From assembly GCF_000321225.1 (NCBI RefSeq), contig NW_004450276.1, positions 4,327,467 through 4,391,466 of the forward strand: a stretch of 64,000 nt of DNA, in the 5' to 3' direction. Origin of the DNA: Odobenus rosmarus divergens. Taxonomy: Eukaryota > Chordata > Mammalia > Carnivora > Odobenidae. Numbering within the stretch: the stretch's first letter is position 1; each line of letters starts with the position of its first letter. The notes under the pieces are model-generated. The model ran no database searches, had not been told where the DNA came from, and was given only the letters and a program-made list of their open reading frames with translations. This document shows positions 11,467-32,852 of this stretch, piece after piece. The position numbers and the translations under genes are program-made.

Positions 11467-12034
11467 TAGTTGACCCTTGAACAACATGGGTTTGAACTGC
11501 ATAGGGCTACTTATACACAGATTCTTTACAGTATGGCACTGCAAATGTATTTTCTCTTATGATATTCTTTTTAAAAAAGATTTTATTTCTATTTATTTAT
11601 TTGACAGAGAGAGAGAACAAGTAGGCAGAGTGGCAGGCAGAGGAAGAGGGAGAAGCAGGTTCCCCATTGAGCAGGGAGCCCAACGCGGGACTCGATCCCA
11701 GGATCCTGGGATCATGACCGGAGCTGAAGGCAGATGCTTAACCTATTGAGACACCCAGGCGCCCCTCTCTTATAATGTTCTTAATGATATCTTTTCTCTA
11801 GCTAATTTTATCATAAGAATATAGGTAATTTTATTATAAGAATATATATAAGAATGTATAATATATAAATAACATACAAAATATGTATTAATTGTTTATG
11901 TTATCAGTAAGGCCTCTAGTCAACAGTAGGCTGTTAGTAGTTAAGCTTCTGGGGAGTCAAAAGTTATATACATGGATTCTCAACTACATGGGGGGTAAGC
12001 ACCCCTCACCCCCTCGTTGTTCAAGGGTTAACTG
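11467..12034 (+). mobile_element. Tigger-like (MER8/Tigger2 type) non-autonomous DNA transposon
   Basis: The element begins with 'gttgacccttgaacaacatg' and ends with its inverted copy 'cgttgttcaagggttaactg', giving terminal inverted repeats of roughly 20 bases. It split an L1 sequence that normally reads ggactacatcaaac, duplicating a TA (12035-12036 intact; 11465-11466 now TG). TA targets are typical of the Tc1/mariner-pogo group to which Tigger elements belong. A SINE sits inside at 11570-11765. The subfamily name is from memory of the repeat; no transposase is encoded. Confidence 0.8.
11570..11765 (-). mobile_element. Carnivore SINE (minus strand) inside the DNA transposon
   Basis: A complete SINE with its head at the right (gcgcctgggtgtctca on the - strand) and A-tail at the left. 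The 17-base duplication is tctcttatgatattctt at 11553-11569 and tctcttataatgttctt at 11766-11782, with two differences, so this copy is moderately old. Confidence 0.95.
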
Positions 12035-12315
12035 TACATCAAACTAAAAAGGTTCTGTGCAGCAATTGAAACCATCAGCAATATGAAAAGACAACCTACA
12101 GAATGGGAGAAAATATCCGCAAGCTACATATATGATAAGGAATTAATATCCAAAATATATAAGGAATTCCTACAAATTAATAGCAAAATAACAACTCAAT
12201 TTAAAAAAATGGGCAAAGTTCTTCAGTAGACATTTCTCCAGAGAAGACATACACAAGGCCAACAGGTACATGAAAAGATGCTCAACAACACTAACCATCA
12301 GAAGAATGCAAATCA

Positions 12316-12502
12316 TTTTATCAAACTAAAGATTCCTTTTATAAATCTTTTCAATGCTGCACACTTTGATGTGATCTAGGTTTAAACGTGGCAGTTTTCC
12401 CTAATGAGAAATATAAAGATGTAAATGTTTGTTAGCAAGACAATGATATTAGAAAGATTTCTAATAAAACTTCAAGTTGCTCAAAAAAAAAAAAGAAAGA
12501 AA
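12316..12502 (+). pseudogene. Unidentified 3'-UTR retrocopy with poly-A tail
   Basis: About 187 bases unrelated to L1 interrupt the L1 text. The insert ends with a polyadenylation signal AATAAA at 12463-12468, 15 bases before an A-rich tail starting at 12483. The flanks repeat the L1 target: aatgcaaatca at 12305-12315 and aatgcagatca at 12503-12513 (10 of 11 identical). This is the structure of a severely 5'-truncated processed mRNA copy holding only 3' UTR. I do not recognise the source gene, and no coding sequence is present. Confidence 0.75.
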
Positions 12503-12578
12503 AATGCAGATCAAAACCATAATGACATATCACCTCACACCTGTTAGGATGCCTCTTATTAAAAAAAAAAATAAAAGG

Positions 12579-12771
12579 TTGGGTGCCTGAGTGGCTTAGT
12601 TGGTTAAGCAACTGCCTTCGGCTCAGGTCATGATTCTAGAGTCCCTGGATCGAGTCCCACATCGGGCTCCCTGCTCAGCAGGGAGTCTGCTTCTCCCTCT
12701 GACCCTCCTCCCTCTCATGCTCTCTGTCTCTCATTCTCTCTCTTGCAAATAAATAAAAAATCTTTAAAAAA
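12579..12771 (+). mobile_element. Carnivore SINE in the old L1 3' region
   Basis: The head 'gggtgcctgagtggcttag' is at 12581, followed by the tRNA-derived body, CT-rich stretch and AAATAAATAAAAAATC tail. The target-site duplication is A-rich: ttaaaaaaaaaaataaaagg at 12559-12578 and a near copy at 12772-12790. Insertion into an A-rich site hides the exact boundaries by a few bases. Confidence 0.93.
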
Positions 12772-13450
12772 TTTAAAAAAAAATAAAAGGTAACAAGTGT
12801 TGGGGAGAATGTAGTATAATTGGAACCCTTGCACACTGTTGGTGAGCATGTGAAATGTGCAGCCACTATGGCAAACAGTGTGGTGTTTCCTCAAAAAACT
12901 AAAAATAGAAGTATATGGTCCAGAAATCTCACTTCTGAGTATTTATCCAAAAGAATTAAAATTAGAATCTCAAAGAGATATTTGCACTCCCGTGTTCATT
13001 GCAGAATTATTCACAACAGCCAAGATTAGAAACAACCTAAATGTCGACAGATGAGTGGATAAAGAAAAAGTGACCTATACGTGTGATGGACTATTAGCCT
13101 ACAAAAGAAGGAAACCCTGCCATATGCAGCAACATGGATGAACCTTGAAGACTGTATGCTAGGTCAAATAAACTCATCACAGAAGGGCACATATTGCACG
13201 ATTCCAGTTATCTAGAAGAGTCAAACTCATGGAGGCAGAGAGTAGAATGGTGGTTGCCAGGAGTTGGGTGAGGGGTAACTGGGAGAGTTGCTGTCCAATG
13301 GATTTAAAGTTTCAGTAATGCAAGATGAATAAGCTCTAGAGATCTGCTGCACAGCATTATGCTTATAGTTAATAATACTGTATTGTGCACTTAACAATTT
13401 AAGAGGGTAGATCTCGTGTTAGGTGTTCTTACCACAATTTTTTTAAAAAA

Positions 13451-15384
13451 AGGAATCAAGGGCCAAATGTTTTTGTAAACTTTCCATGAGATCACAGAGT
13501 GCCAATCTCACGGTCACCCTTTCTCCTAACAAAGTTAATTTTCCAAGAGGGCAAATAATCTGAGAAGAATTTGGTATGTTCATAGATCCTAACCTACACC
13601 TTTACATGTTTTCTAACCCTCTCTCACAACCTTCTGATCATCACTTGAATTGTATTTGATAGTCTCTGACTGAGCCTTTCAGTTATTGAACAGTATGGAG
13701 ATATAAACTTAAATGGTTCACTTTTGAAAATAAAAAAAGTTCAAATTCTCTTTTAGTGTTCGCCATTCCCCTATCCTGACTTTGGATTTTAAACAGCTCC
13801 TCTGCTCATTGAATAATCTTTATTACTCTTTTCCTGAAAAAGAAACCCTCCCCTGAGTTTTCCCTCCACCCCTGACTCAGTGGGAGAATATCCTGGTGGG
13901 GAACTTCAGTGACCTTTTTACTTTTTTAGGCTCTCACATTTGTTCATCTGTATTAGGTTGGGAACCCTCAGAACAAGACTTCAGAGTATAACATTTATAG
14001 TGTTCTGTTTTATAGATTTTTAAGTATACCGATTTCATTGCCTTGTATTTATTTAACATTATGTCAATACTTATGCTGCCTTAGATTATTCCAAAGAGGT
14101 CTGCGTGAAAGTTGGGAGGAAAATCTTTATCATGGAATGCATTTGCTGTGTCTCTTTATGTAGTACTTGTGAAATACTAAGGTCGCAGACAAATACATTG
14201 TCAGCAGGAAAATAATGCATTTGTCATGTATACCGGGCTCTACTTCAGGTTTTGTTTGGACCACAGTTGACAAGTCAAGATGGAATGAATGACTTTTGTA
14301 GTTCCCTGAAGAGTAGTTTATCTAATGTGTGTCCATGCAGCCTCACCTTAACTGGGGCAGAGATATAAATCCAGTTTCATGGTTAAATTAGCAGGTAATC
14401 CCTCCCGTTTGCAAGCCTTGAAAATGGAGCAGATCTGTCACAGGAATCGGATTATGCCAGATCCCCAAGGTTCCAGCTTCGGTGCACAGGGCTTACCTCA
14501 AAAACAACTGAATGTCTGTGACAGGAAGCGGCCATATGACCGATTTTTGTTGTGATACATCCCACTGCGTATGAGCAACAGAAATGGCACTGGCTTGCTC
14601 ACACACCTGTCTTCCAAAACCAGCTGTGCAGCGTAGATTTAGCTTCTCCACCGGTGTCCCCATCTTAGTAACTGGCACCATCATCTTCCATTTGACTCCC
14701 TTTCCAGCACTCTCCCCTTGTATCCAATGAAACACCTGGATAGTAATTTACTTCTGAAAAACCCTCTGATGTGTCTCCTTCTGGCCACCTCACTCCTAGT
14801 GTAAGCCCATCCCGTCTTTCCACAAATTATTAAAATAGGCAGCGAATTCTTTACCCTATTTTAAGGATGTCCTCCTTCCTGCTTGTCTGTACTCTGCCTG
14901 AATAAACTTTACATTTTTTTGAAATACTGTAGCCATACCAAAAAGATAGATAGATAGATTGATGATTGATTGATTGATTGATTGATGATAGATAGATAAT
15001 ATAGAAAACACTGTTTACCCAATAGCCAGTTTGAAGGTAGGGGGTAAGACAGACACGGTTGAATTTTCCTATGTACCCATCTCCATGGGTTCTCCACTTT
15101 TCCTCTCTGAAAATAAACACTCTCCTGAATGTGGTGTTTATCAGAATGTTCTTTCAGTATAGTCAGTCTTGTCATGTGAAGCCTCTGCTTCAACCCTGCC
15201 ATTACTTTTAGTCCCCAAACCTAGGCCCTGGCTGGCACGGCCTCCCATAGTCTGTTGCTCTCCCCCAGGCTGCTGGTCTCTAGGCTCGTCACACACCACT
15301 CTCTGGGGGTTCAGGGAAGGCCCTCTCCCTCCTCCAGCCTCAGTGCCTCATGGAGTCCTTCAAACATACTCAGCAATCGATAAT
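13451..15384. other. Unassigned intron sequence with one microsatellite
   Basis: No gene was recognised. The part around 14560-14760 has pyrimidine-rich text that may be a diverged L2 piece, but I could not confirm it. A GATA/GATT microsatellite is listed separately. The short open frames have no family resemblance. Confidence 0.45.
14943..14999. repeat. Compound (GATA)n/(GATT)n microsatellite
   Basis: Three GATA units, then several GATT units interrupted by GATGATT, then GATA units again. The pure tracts are short, but the locus is likely to vary in length between individuals. Confidence 0.9.
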
Positions 15385-15960
15385 TGCTAGCAAATTGGAC
15401 GAGTACATGAGTGATGGCCAGACTCTGTGTTGAGACACAAACACGAAAGAGTTCTGGTCCGTGTCCTCTAGGGTTTGTAGCAGATGAGAAGAGAGGGAAG
15501 CAGACCGGGGGTGGATGTGAAAATAAACAATTGTATACCAGTTGTGGTAAGACCTGTAATAGAAGTTGGGATGAGCAGAGGGATGGAAGACCAAAGGGTG
15601 TAATCAGATCTTCTGGACTTGGAGAGGATGAAAGAAGACTTCACACAAGAGGAGACGTTTAAATTGAAGCTTGAAAAATGAATAGGATTTTTCAGGGCAC
15701 AGAAGGAAGAAAGCATATTTCAGGCAGAAAAATGCAGCATGTGAAGTGCATAAAACGCACGGTGCCCACGGGAAGCTGGAAGTGGCTGAAGCACAGGCTG
15801 ATGTGGGAGATGAAGTTGAAAAGCCGGGCAGTGGCCAGACCAGGGAGGGCTTTGTATATGGAGCTGTGGCGTTTGGACCATTCTCATTCTTGAAACCCAA
15901 TTTATTATTTATATGGCAGGCATTATGCCAAGCCAAGCTGAGCACCGTATACAAAAATGA
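15385..15960 (-). mobile_element. L2 remnant, antisense
   Basis: The sequence follows the antisense L2 consensus in order: a 'vpraised length' type opening near 15395, 'caagaggagacgtttaaattg' type text near 15645, 'catatttcaggcagaaaaat' near 15712, 'gtggccagaccagggagggc' near 15830 and tttgtatatgg at its end. The order and spacing support one old L2 copy, but it is diverged. The open frames seen on both strands here are incidental. Confidence 0.6.
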
Positions 15961-16465
15961 GTGAATTGACCACCTGTTCTTAAAAGCTTATCCAATAAGG
16001 AGATAAAACAAATCCATAATTCAAAATTTTTAGCACTTTTTCCTCAAAGAGAAGTGTCTCTGGAATGACTCTATCTAACAAAATTGGGATTTTTTTTTTT
16101 TTTTTGTAAAGCCATTGGCCAGGAGCCAAATGGCCACAGCAGAGCTGACAGAGGATGGTAACAGCCACCTGAGGGGCTATGGTGACCCATGTTCACAGGA
16201 GTTTAGCCCCCAACCCTTCACAGGCTGGTATGGGACTGGTGGGGGACCTGTGCTCACCTTCCACTTAAGGTCAGCAGTGAGTGGACACTCGTGGGGTTGA
16301 GTGATTTCAGGCCCTTGTGGGTGACAATAGGAGAGAATCATTTTTTTTAGGTTAAGGGGGGTCATCTTTCTTAATAACATATAAAGACTCCTGAGAGGGG
16401 ATAACATGGTTAAGATTTCACACTGTAGTACATAATAACCCACCAGATTTTTCATGAGAGGTGCC
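15961..16465. other. Unassigned intron sequence
   Basis: Contains a 15-base poly-T run near 16090-16105 and otherwise unrecognised text. The minus-strand open frame running through it to 16590 includes L1 3' UTR and a poly-AAG run and is not a gene. Confidence 0.45.
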
Positions 16466-16803
16466 TGTACCTCTGAAACAAATAATACATTATATGTTAA
16501 AAAAAAAAGAAAAGAAAAAGAAGAAGAAGAAGAAGAAGATAGCAGGAAGGGAAAAATGAAGGGGGGACATCGGAGGGGGAGACGAACCATGAAAGACTAT
16601 GGACTCTGAGAAACAAACAGGATTCTAGAGGGGAGGGGGGTGGGGGGATGGGTTAGCCCGGTGATGGGGATTAAGGAGGGCACGTACTGCATGGAGCACT
16701 GGGTGTGATACGCAAACAGTGAATCATGGAACACTACATCAAAAACGAATGATGTAATGTATGGTGATTAACATAACAATAAAAAATTTAAAGGAAAAAA
16801 AAT
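16466..16803 (+). mobile_element. Carnivore L1 3' end (5'-truncated insertion)
   Basis: From about 16466 the text matches the young carnivore L1 3' UTR: a gtacctctgaaacaaataat stretch, an A-rich and (AAG)n tract at 16500-16540, then gaaccatgaaagactatgga near 16583, a G-rich stretch near 16630, ggttagcccggtgatgg, and an A-rich end after 'tgattaacataacaataaa'. The same region occurs on the - strand at 1-150, 32853-33243 and 34706-34949. A clear target-site duplication was not found; the 5' boundary is approximate. Confidence 0.9.
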
Positions 16804-18259
16804 GAGGAAGAAAGCTAATTGTTATTAAGTACCTGCCTAGGGTCTCTGACAATGGCAACGTATGAAAAAGGAAATGTTGAAACCTGAACCATGAATCCCA
16901 ATAAATTTTGTGTCTCCCTGTGCCTTCTGTATCCCCAATTTGTGGGAAGGTTAAAATATTATTTATTCACTTTTATTTAAAAAAATTTAAAGAGGTATTA
17001 CTTTAGCCCTGGTGTCTGATGGCATACAGGCTTGCCCTGGTTTCATTGAGCTTTGGACACATATGTGAGGCACACTTTTATGGCTGGGTTATGTCACTGA
17101 GGCCAAATTCAACCTGCAGCCACTCACACATTGAACGGGAACTGCAAATGAATGTCCAGGAAAAGAATTCCTCCCAGCATGGTGAACCTTTTCATTCTCT
17201 GCCTTAGCAGACATAAAGTGAAATAAAAAAAACTTTATCCCTTCAGTTCTGATTAGTCTGAAGCAGTTATACAAAAGTGTATTTGAGATACTCGTTCTTG
17301 CTGCTCTTCCACAAAGGCTAACATATTAGAAAAGCAGGTTATCAATTACAGTATTCCTTCCATGTCCCCGTTGAGAAGTGCCACTTTTCAACCTAAGATA
17401 GGGTAGTTTTGCCCCCTGAGCTTTTTTGTCAGATATAAATGTGAAGGTGTTGGGGAAAAAAAAAATCTAAGAATCTCTTTAATTTTCCCTGGGAGCCAAT
17501 AAAATGTTGCAGCTGCACTTGGAAGGTCTTTTTCTACTGGTCGTACCAGTTAGCCTAAGAGGGAGTGTTGCATTATTCCTTTCCTCTCTGGGGTTGTCCC
17601 AGAGTTGTGTTTCTGTTTCGCGCCTTTTGTTTGCTACATACCTGTTTCTGCCTGTTCCCAGTAAATGTTGTTCTGGTCTAAGCCACTGTAAATTGAGAAG
17701 CAAATGAGCCACTTTTGTGAATAACATTTCCTACTGCTTTACCTTGGTCGGATAATCAGATGTGAAGGTTTAACTGAAGTAAAAATGTTGCGAAAGAAAT
17801 GGAAAAATGGCATCTCTAATGAAGTAGCAAGAGAAGTAAGGTGTTCAGATACCTGCAGATTAATGGCTTGAGAGAAATTTATCTATTTCTCTCTAACGTG
17901 TGGAGAGAATTCTCTAGAAATAAGAAATAGAAAGGAGAAATAACTGGACTTGTTATCCTTTAGCAGTGACATTTCATCTAAATGTTTTACAAAATATTTT
18001 TTGTCTTATAAAATATCTTTGTGATAGCTGTTCTAGTTAGATTCTGAATTATATTTCTTTCATGTTCTACAGATTTCGACTTATCATTTAAATATCTGTC
18101 TTAGGATAAGTTTATTGTTTCTGCATTAAAACAACAGGCAATATATAGCTAATGAAAAGAAAAAAAAGATACAATGATTGGAGAGAAAAAACATTCTCAT
18201 TATTTTCTAAATCATATGATTGTCAGTAAATGAAAGCCCCCCAAAATGTACAGATGAAT
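16804..18259. other. Unassigned intron sequence
   Basis: No gene or confidently named repeat was seen. The open frames at 17019-17207 and 17504-17707, and their minus-strand partners, have no recognisable family, start context or splice structure. Confidence 0.45.
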
Positions 18260-20150
18260 TATTAGAATTAGTTCTGGAGTTGAGTAAGATTGCTGCATAT
18301 AAAATCAATATGCAAAGACAATTGTGTTTCTGAATGCCACCACAAACTGTTAGAAAATATGACTGAAAATAAAGTTTTCAATAATGATATCTTCAGAAAA
18401 GACTCAGTAAATTGGAATAGATCTAAAAATAACACGCAGGACATTTTAAAAATTAATAAAGAATAGTGTAAGATATCTAGAATGACTAAATAAATATATA
18501 TACCATGTTTAATGGTTGGGAGACTCAAAGTCAAAAGGAGTGAATTCCTCCTAAACTTACTTAAAATTTCGATGGAATTTCAGTCAAAATCCAGCACGGT
18601 TATTTTACTTGCACGTGCACACGCACGTGTGTGCGTGTATATGTGTGTTGATAAACTAATCCAGAAGTATGTATATGGAAGAGTGAAGGACCAAGGAAAA
18701 TCACATATTCTTTTTTTTTTTTTGATAGTCACATATTCTTAAAGGGAAATACAGGTAGTTGATTCACCATGCTCTTGATTCACCGTGTCTGATGAACACA
18801 TAATAATAAAACATTGTGGTAACGGTACAGAAATAAACAGACCAGTGGATTGGAATAGAGAACCCAGGGATACATCACATAGATTTATGCAAACTAGATT
18901 TATGATTAAGTTGATAATGCAGGTCAGTAAGGATAGGATAAAATTTCTAAAAAATGACAATGGGCTATCCCTGTAGAGGAAAAAACACCAATTGACTCAT
19001 GTTTTATACCCTTCAAAGATAATATTAGGTGGAAGGAATAATGAGATGGATAGATTTATAAAATATTTAGAGAACAATAAAGAAGAATATATACATATTA
19101 TTAGAATAAGGAAGACTATTTTTATAACTTAAGATTAAGGAAACATTGTAAGAATGTGCAAGAAGCAGAAACCATATGTAGTATCCAGAACTTGTTTTGT
19201 TTTGGAAAGCTATAAAGCAAATCCTAGAAATCAGTAAGAAAAAGGCAAAGAATTTTTTAGACATTGCACAGAAAGGGAACTTCAATGGCAAATGAGCTTC
19301 TGAAAAAAATATTCAATTTCATTATTACTCAGCTGAGTAATGTACCTTAGGGATAAGTAGTGTAATTAATCAATGTAATCAAATAATTTTAATTAAGTCA
19401 TGTAAATAAGTGCCACAATACAATATAATTTCACAACTAGCAGATGGGCAAAAGTTGAAAGTGTGAAATATCAAATTTTGATGGGGATATGAAGCAATAT
19501 ATATATATGTATATATGTAGTAATGGTAGAGGTGTCAATTGGTGTAACTTCCAAAAACAGTTCAACATTATCTTGTGAACTTCCAGCTGTGCATGCCCTA
19601 TGATCTGGCCATAAGCCTTCTTAGCTTTATACAATAGAAAATCGATATGTGAACCAGAGCACATGTAGAATTTTTTCATGGTAACACGATTTGTAATGGT
19701 AAAAAATTGAAGCAATACAAATGTCCTCAAAAGTTGATTGGATAGATTAATTGTGGCATTTTTGTATGGTGGAATATGATATAGCAGTGAAAAATTAATG
19801 AAACAGCTACATGTACAACAGGAATGATTCCCTCATGAATATAGATTAAACAAAAATAAAAACTTTCAGAAAAATACTTACAATACAAGTCAGTTATTGT
19901 AAAGTCTAAACACACAAAACTAATCATCTTTAGGGATGTAAGCATATAGTGTGAAAACTTAAAGAAAAGGAAGGAAATGATAAATAAAAAAATGTGTGAA
20001 AGTGGTTAGCGGTACATTTTAAAGGTCATATTTGCGCTTAATTCTCTATCTTTTAGTCTAGACGGTAAATAAACTGATACATGGGTGCTTATTACTTATT
20101 CATATATGCATAAGCATAGATTGTATGCATATGTTATGAATTTTATCTTT
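18260..20150 (+). mobile_element. Old L1 (L1ME-like) fragment, sense strand
   Basis: Several blocks follow L1 ORF2 in order: the 'gctgcatataaaatcaatat' segment near 18292, 'catgtttaatggttgggaga' near 18504, the gaacagaccagtggattggaatagagaaccc type segment near 18830-18870, and the C-terminal part near 19440-19830 (gatggggatatg, ggtgtaacttccaaaaacag). Divergence and indels are heavy. The family assignment is from memory. A small CA/TG-rich repeat at about 18608-18646 lies inside. Confidence 0.6.
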
Positions 20151-20180
20151 TAACATTTATCTTTAAAACCATTAATATAT

Positions 20181-20360
20181 TGGGCGCCTGAGTGGCTCAG
20201 ATGGTTAAGCGTCTGCCTTCGGCTCAGGTCATGATCCCAGGGTCCTGGGATCGAGTCTCGCGTTGGGCTCCCTGCTCCTTGGGAGCCTGCTTCTCCCTCT
20301 GCTTCTCTCTCTCTCTCTCCCTCTGTCTCTCATGAATAAATAAATAAAGTCTTTTTAAAA
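20181..20360 (+). mobile_element. Carnivore SINE
   Basis: The head 'gggcgcctgagtggctcag' is at 20182, followed by a (CT)n stretch and ATGAATAAATAAATAAAG tail. The target-site duplication is aaaccattaatata (about 20166-20179) and aaacattaatata (20361-20373). Confidence 0.96.
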
Positions 20361-20373
20361 AAACATTAATATA

Positions 20374-22571
20374 CATAGTCATATATATAAACAAGTAGAA
20401 ATTAGTTGAACATCACAAAATATCCATATTTGAATGTGTATGAATATTTGAATTTGTATTTAAGGATTTTTAAATCTAAATAGCCTTTGTAAAACTCCCA
20501 AGGTCAAGGAAAATGCTTTGTTTGTATTTTGATCAAAATAAATGTATTCAGTCAAATATTTTCATAATAGGATTATAGGAAGTAGAATCTCTTACACTTG
20601 AATTAGGATCTAATTTGTGAGATAAATGGTAGTACTAAGCACATTCTATTCTTTTTGGCCTCATGACCATATACCAAATGAATGCAAGTAATTCTGTATG
20701 GAAGAATATACATTCTAATGAACTCTCCCCGAGTCAACACTAGGAAGAGATGACCCTGAATAAACTTAATTTTTTTGTTTATTTGTTTATTCATGTAGTG
20801 TGAGGGTGAGAGTTGCAAAATAAACGTAAGGTATGGATGTAGAAGGAAGGTCTGAGGGCTGCTTTCAATCTCTCACTGCTATCAGTAACTACAGTGTTTC
20901 CTAAAATAGACTTCATAAATTTTATGGAAGAATACATTATACTTTTTAAAAAAATGCATTTTTGAAAAGCTCAATCAGGTGGTATTAACCAAGATATTGA
21001 TGGGCTGGGTGCATTTGGGTCAGAAAAGTGAGTGAAAACATATCTGAAATGCTTTGAGAGGAAGTAAGCTAACTGGATTATTAACTGAAATTAAGGATTT
21101 TATGCTTCAGATTTTAAGATATTCAGTATGCATTTTGTGTTGATTTATAAATCTATATACTCAAAGGCTCTCTCTCTCTCTGTCTCTCTCTCTCCCTCAA
21201 GAGAGAATAATATAAGAATAACCTAAGGATGCAAAAACTCTGCTACTCCACAACAGGAGTTTCATTTTGCTAATTCAGAGAATACTTGCTTGTTTTCCTT
21301 GGCCATGTTGAAAGCTAATTCCTGTCAATATCTCAGATTAGTTCTTAGCAACCAAGAAGAAAATGCTTAACTGTAGTGATGAGTTCCACTATTTCTCATT
21401 ACATTATATGTATAATATAACATAACATAATATAACAATATAATATATGATATAATTATAAAATATATAAAACAAATACATAATATTTATATATATATAT
21501 GTATATTCACAAAACCAAATACATAAATTCCTTTACATACATAAATTCCTTTCTTGTCTCGGATAGAGTGAGTTTATCTTTGGGCATCTAATGTTTTTAA
21601 TACTCAAATTGTAAGGCATATTGAAACTATAAAGTGCAAAGTGTAATAATTCATATTACATTCAGTACAGTTGAGTCAACGCTCTTTTGTTAAGGTTATT
21701 TTGTCCCTCTCACTGACAATTCATCTTCTTAAGGGACCAGACTACTAAAACTTCTGGGGAAATGTAGTTGCCATCACAATTTGGAGGCTGTAAAAGGGCA
21801 CACATCTCAAGGAGGTTGGAGGTATCACAGTTGGAACCTGACCACGGGGCTGCCGAGATCAAGATCGGACGAGGAGAGTAATCGGTGTAGCTGCAGAGGG
21901 AGCCTCCACAGAACTCTGATTCTGAAACGATGTCACAGGACAATACAGATGTCCCAAATATATGTGTTGAGGTAGAATTGCAGTTACCTGTCTATTGTCT
22001 TTCTTCACTACATACAACAGTGTTGTTTAGAAGGAATTAATTTTAACCTAATTTCACAGAAGAAATTGCAACTCAGTGAGAGTAAGAGATGACATGAGAT
22101 CATACAGCTTGTATGAGATGAACTCAAACCTAGGCTGGTCCAGTCCACTTTGACTCCTCATGGAGAGAAATGCACACACGCGCACACACACGCACACACA
22201 TTGCATTGGTGGTCTTTGAGAAAACAAATCTCTTCTACTTCCTTGTAGAGCTTCTTTCTTGTCTAGAGGATGGTATTTCTCTTGCACTGAAAGGGGAAAG
22301 ACAAGGAAGAGATTGTCAGTACATTCAACACATTTTATGACATGACTTAGAACAGTTCTGATAAAACTTAGGGAGGAGATCTCTGAATCTCTAGGAATGT
22401 CTAAACAAGGATGGGAAACAAAATCATCTTTAGAAGTATGGAAGTGGCAAAGCATAGTTATAATTTCAAATATGTGGAATAAAATTTTTTGTAAACTGTG
22501 GGCTGAATAGGTCATAATTCTGGGCAAGAATTCAAAGGACGTATTCTCCTGTTACATAATATTTTTACTTT
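20374..22571. other. Unassigned intron sequence with simple repeats
   Basis: Holds a (CT)n tract at 21170-21199, an AT-rich tract at about 21405-21512 and a short (CA)n at 22172-22199. Text near 22040-22140 resembles a diverged MIR or L2. The segment 21840-21930 has several CpG sites and was not recognised. No gene was found. Confidence 0.45.
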
Positions 22572-22587
22572 AAATTTACCTGATTTT

Positions 22588-22772
22588 GGGGGCACCTGGG
22601 TGGCTCAGTTGGTTAAGCGACTGCCTTCGGCTCAGGTCATGATCCCGGAGTCCTGGGATCAAGTCCCACATCGGGTTCCCGGCTCAGCGGGGAGCCTGCT
22701 TCTCCCTCTGACCCTCTCCCCTCTCATGCTGTTTCTCTCTCTCTCAAATAAATAAATAAAATCTTTAAAAAA
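22588..22772 (+). mobile_element. Carnivore SINE
   Basis: Head 'ggcacctgggtggctcagtt' at 22591 and tail AAATAAATAAATAAAATC. A perfect 16-base target-site duplication 'aaatttacctgatttt' occurs at 22572-22587 and 22773-22788. Confidence 0.97.
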
Positions 22773-22788
22773 AAATTTACCTGATTTT

Positions 22789-32394
<9,606 letters not shown>

Positions 32395-32852
32395 AAAATT
32401 TTTTTTGATATCTAAATTTTTACTGCAAGGAAACAAATACATTCCTGTATTAAAACGTACAAGGTGATAATTTGATATAGGTATACATTGAAAGAGGATC
32501 CCCAACATGAAGTTAATTAACACATTCATCATTTCACATATTTACCTTTTTTTTTCTGGTTAAGAACAGTTGTTTTACTCTCAGAAAATTTCAATTAGAC
32601 AATATAGTATTAGAAGCTATAGTCACCATGTTATATATCACATCCTCAGACCTTATTTGAAGTGAAAATGAAAGTTTGTGTGCTTTTACCAACCTCTTCC
32701 TATTTTCTTCATCCCCTAGCTCCTGGCAACCAATACTCTAAAATCTGTTTCTATGAGTTCAACTGTTTTGTGTTTTGTTTTTAGGTCCCACATATAAGTG
32801 ATACTATGCAGTTTTTCCTTTTCTCTGTTTTGCTTCTTTCTTTTTTATTATT

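Larger units (their letters stand above)
7340..13450 (+). mobile_element. Old L1M-type retrotransposon, 5'-truncated, with multiple nested insertions
   Basis: Segments of one L1 read in order on the + strand: endonuclease region (7340-8360, including peptide like R-I-H-Y-I-L-G-H-K), reverse transcriptase (8880-9824, with I-N-I-D-A-K-I-L-N and F-A-D-D near 9474), then 10881-11466, 12037-12315 and 12503-12560, and the C-terminal and 3' region 12791-13450. Between these pieces lie a SINE (7785), a PGK1 retrocopy (9825), a Tigger-like transposon (11467), an unidentified 3'-UTR retrocopy (12316) and another SINE (12579). Stops are frequent. The divergence and the number of later insertions mark it as much older than the L1 at 1-5315. 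ORF1 and the 5' UTR were not found. Confidence 0.88.

Noticed and set aside
14943..14999. Regularly spaced repeat units considered as a CRISPR-like array
   Set aside because: Tetranucleotide microsatellite in a mammalian intron; no spacers.
16177..16590. Minus-strand open frame of 137 codons
   Set aside because: Half of it is the (AAG)n tract and L1 3' UTR (poly-Ser/Phe); not a gene.
22054..22527. Minus-strand open frame of 157 codons
   Set aside because: Runs through a (CA)n repeat (giving C-V-C-V repeats) and unrecognised intron; no homology, no splice structure.
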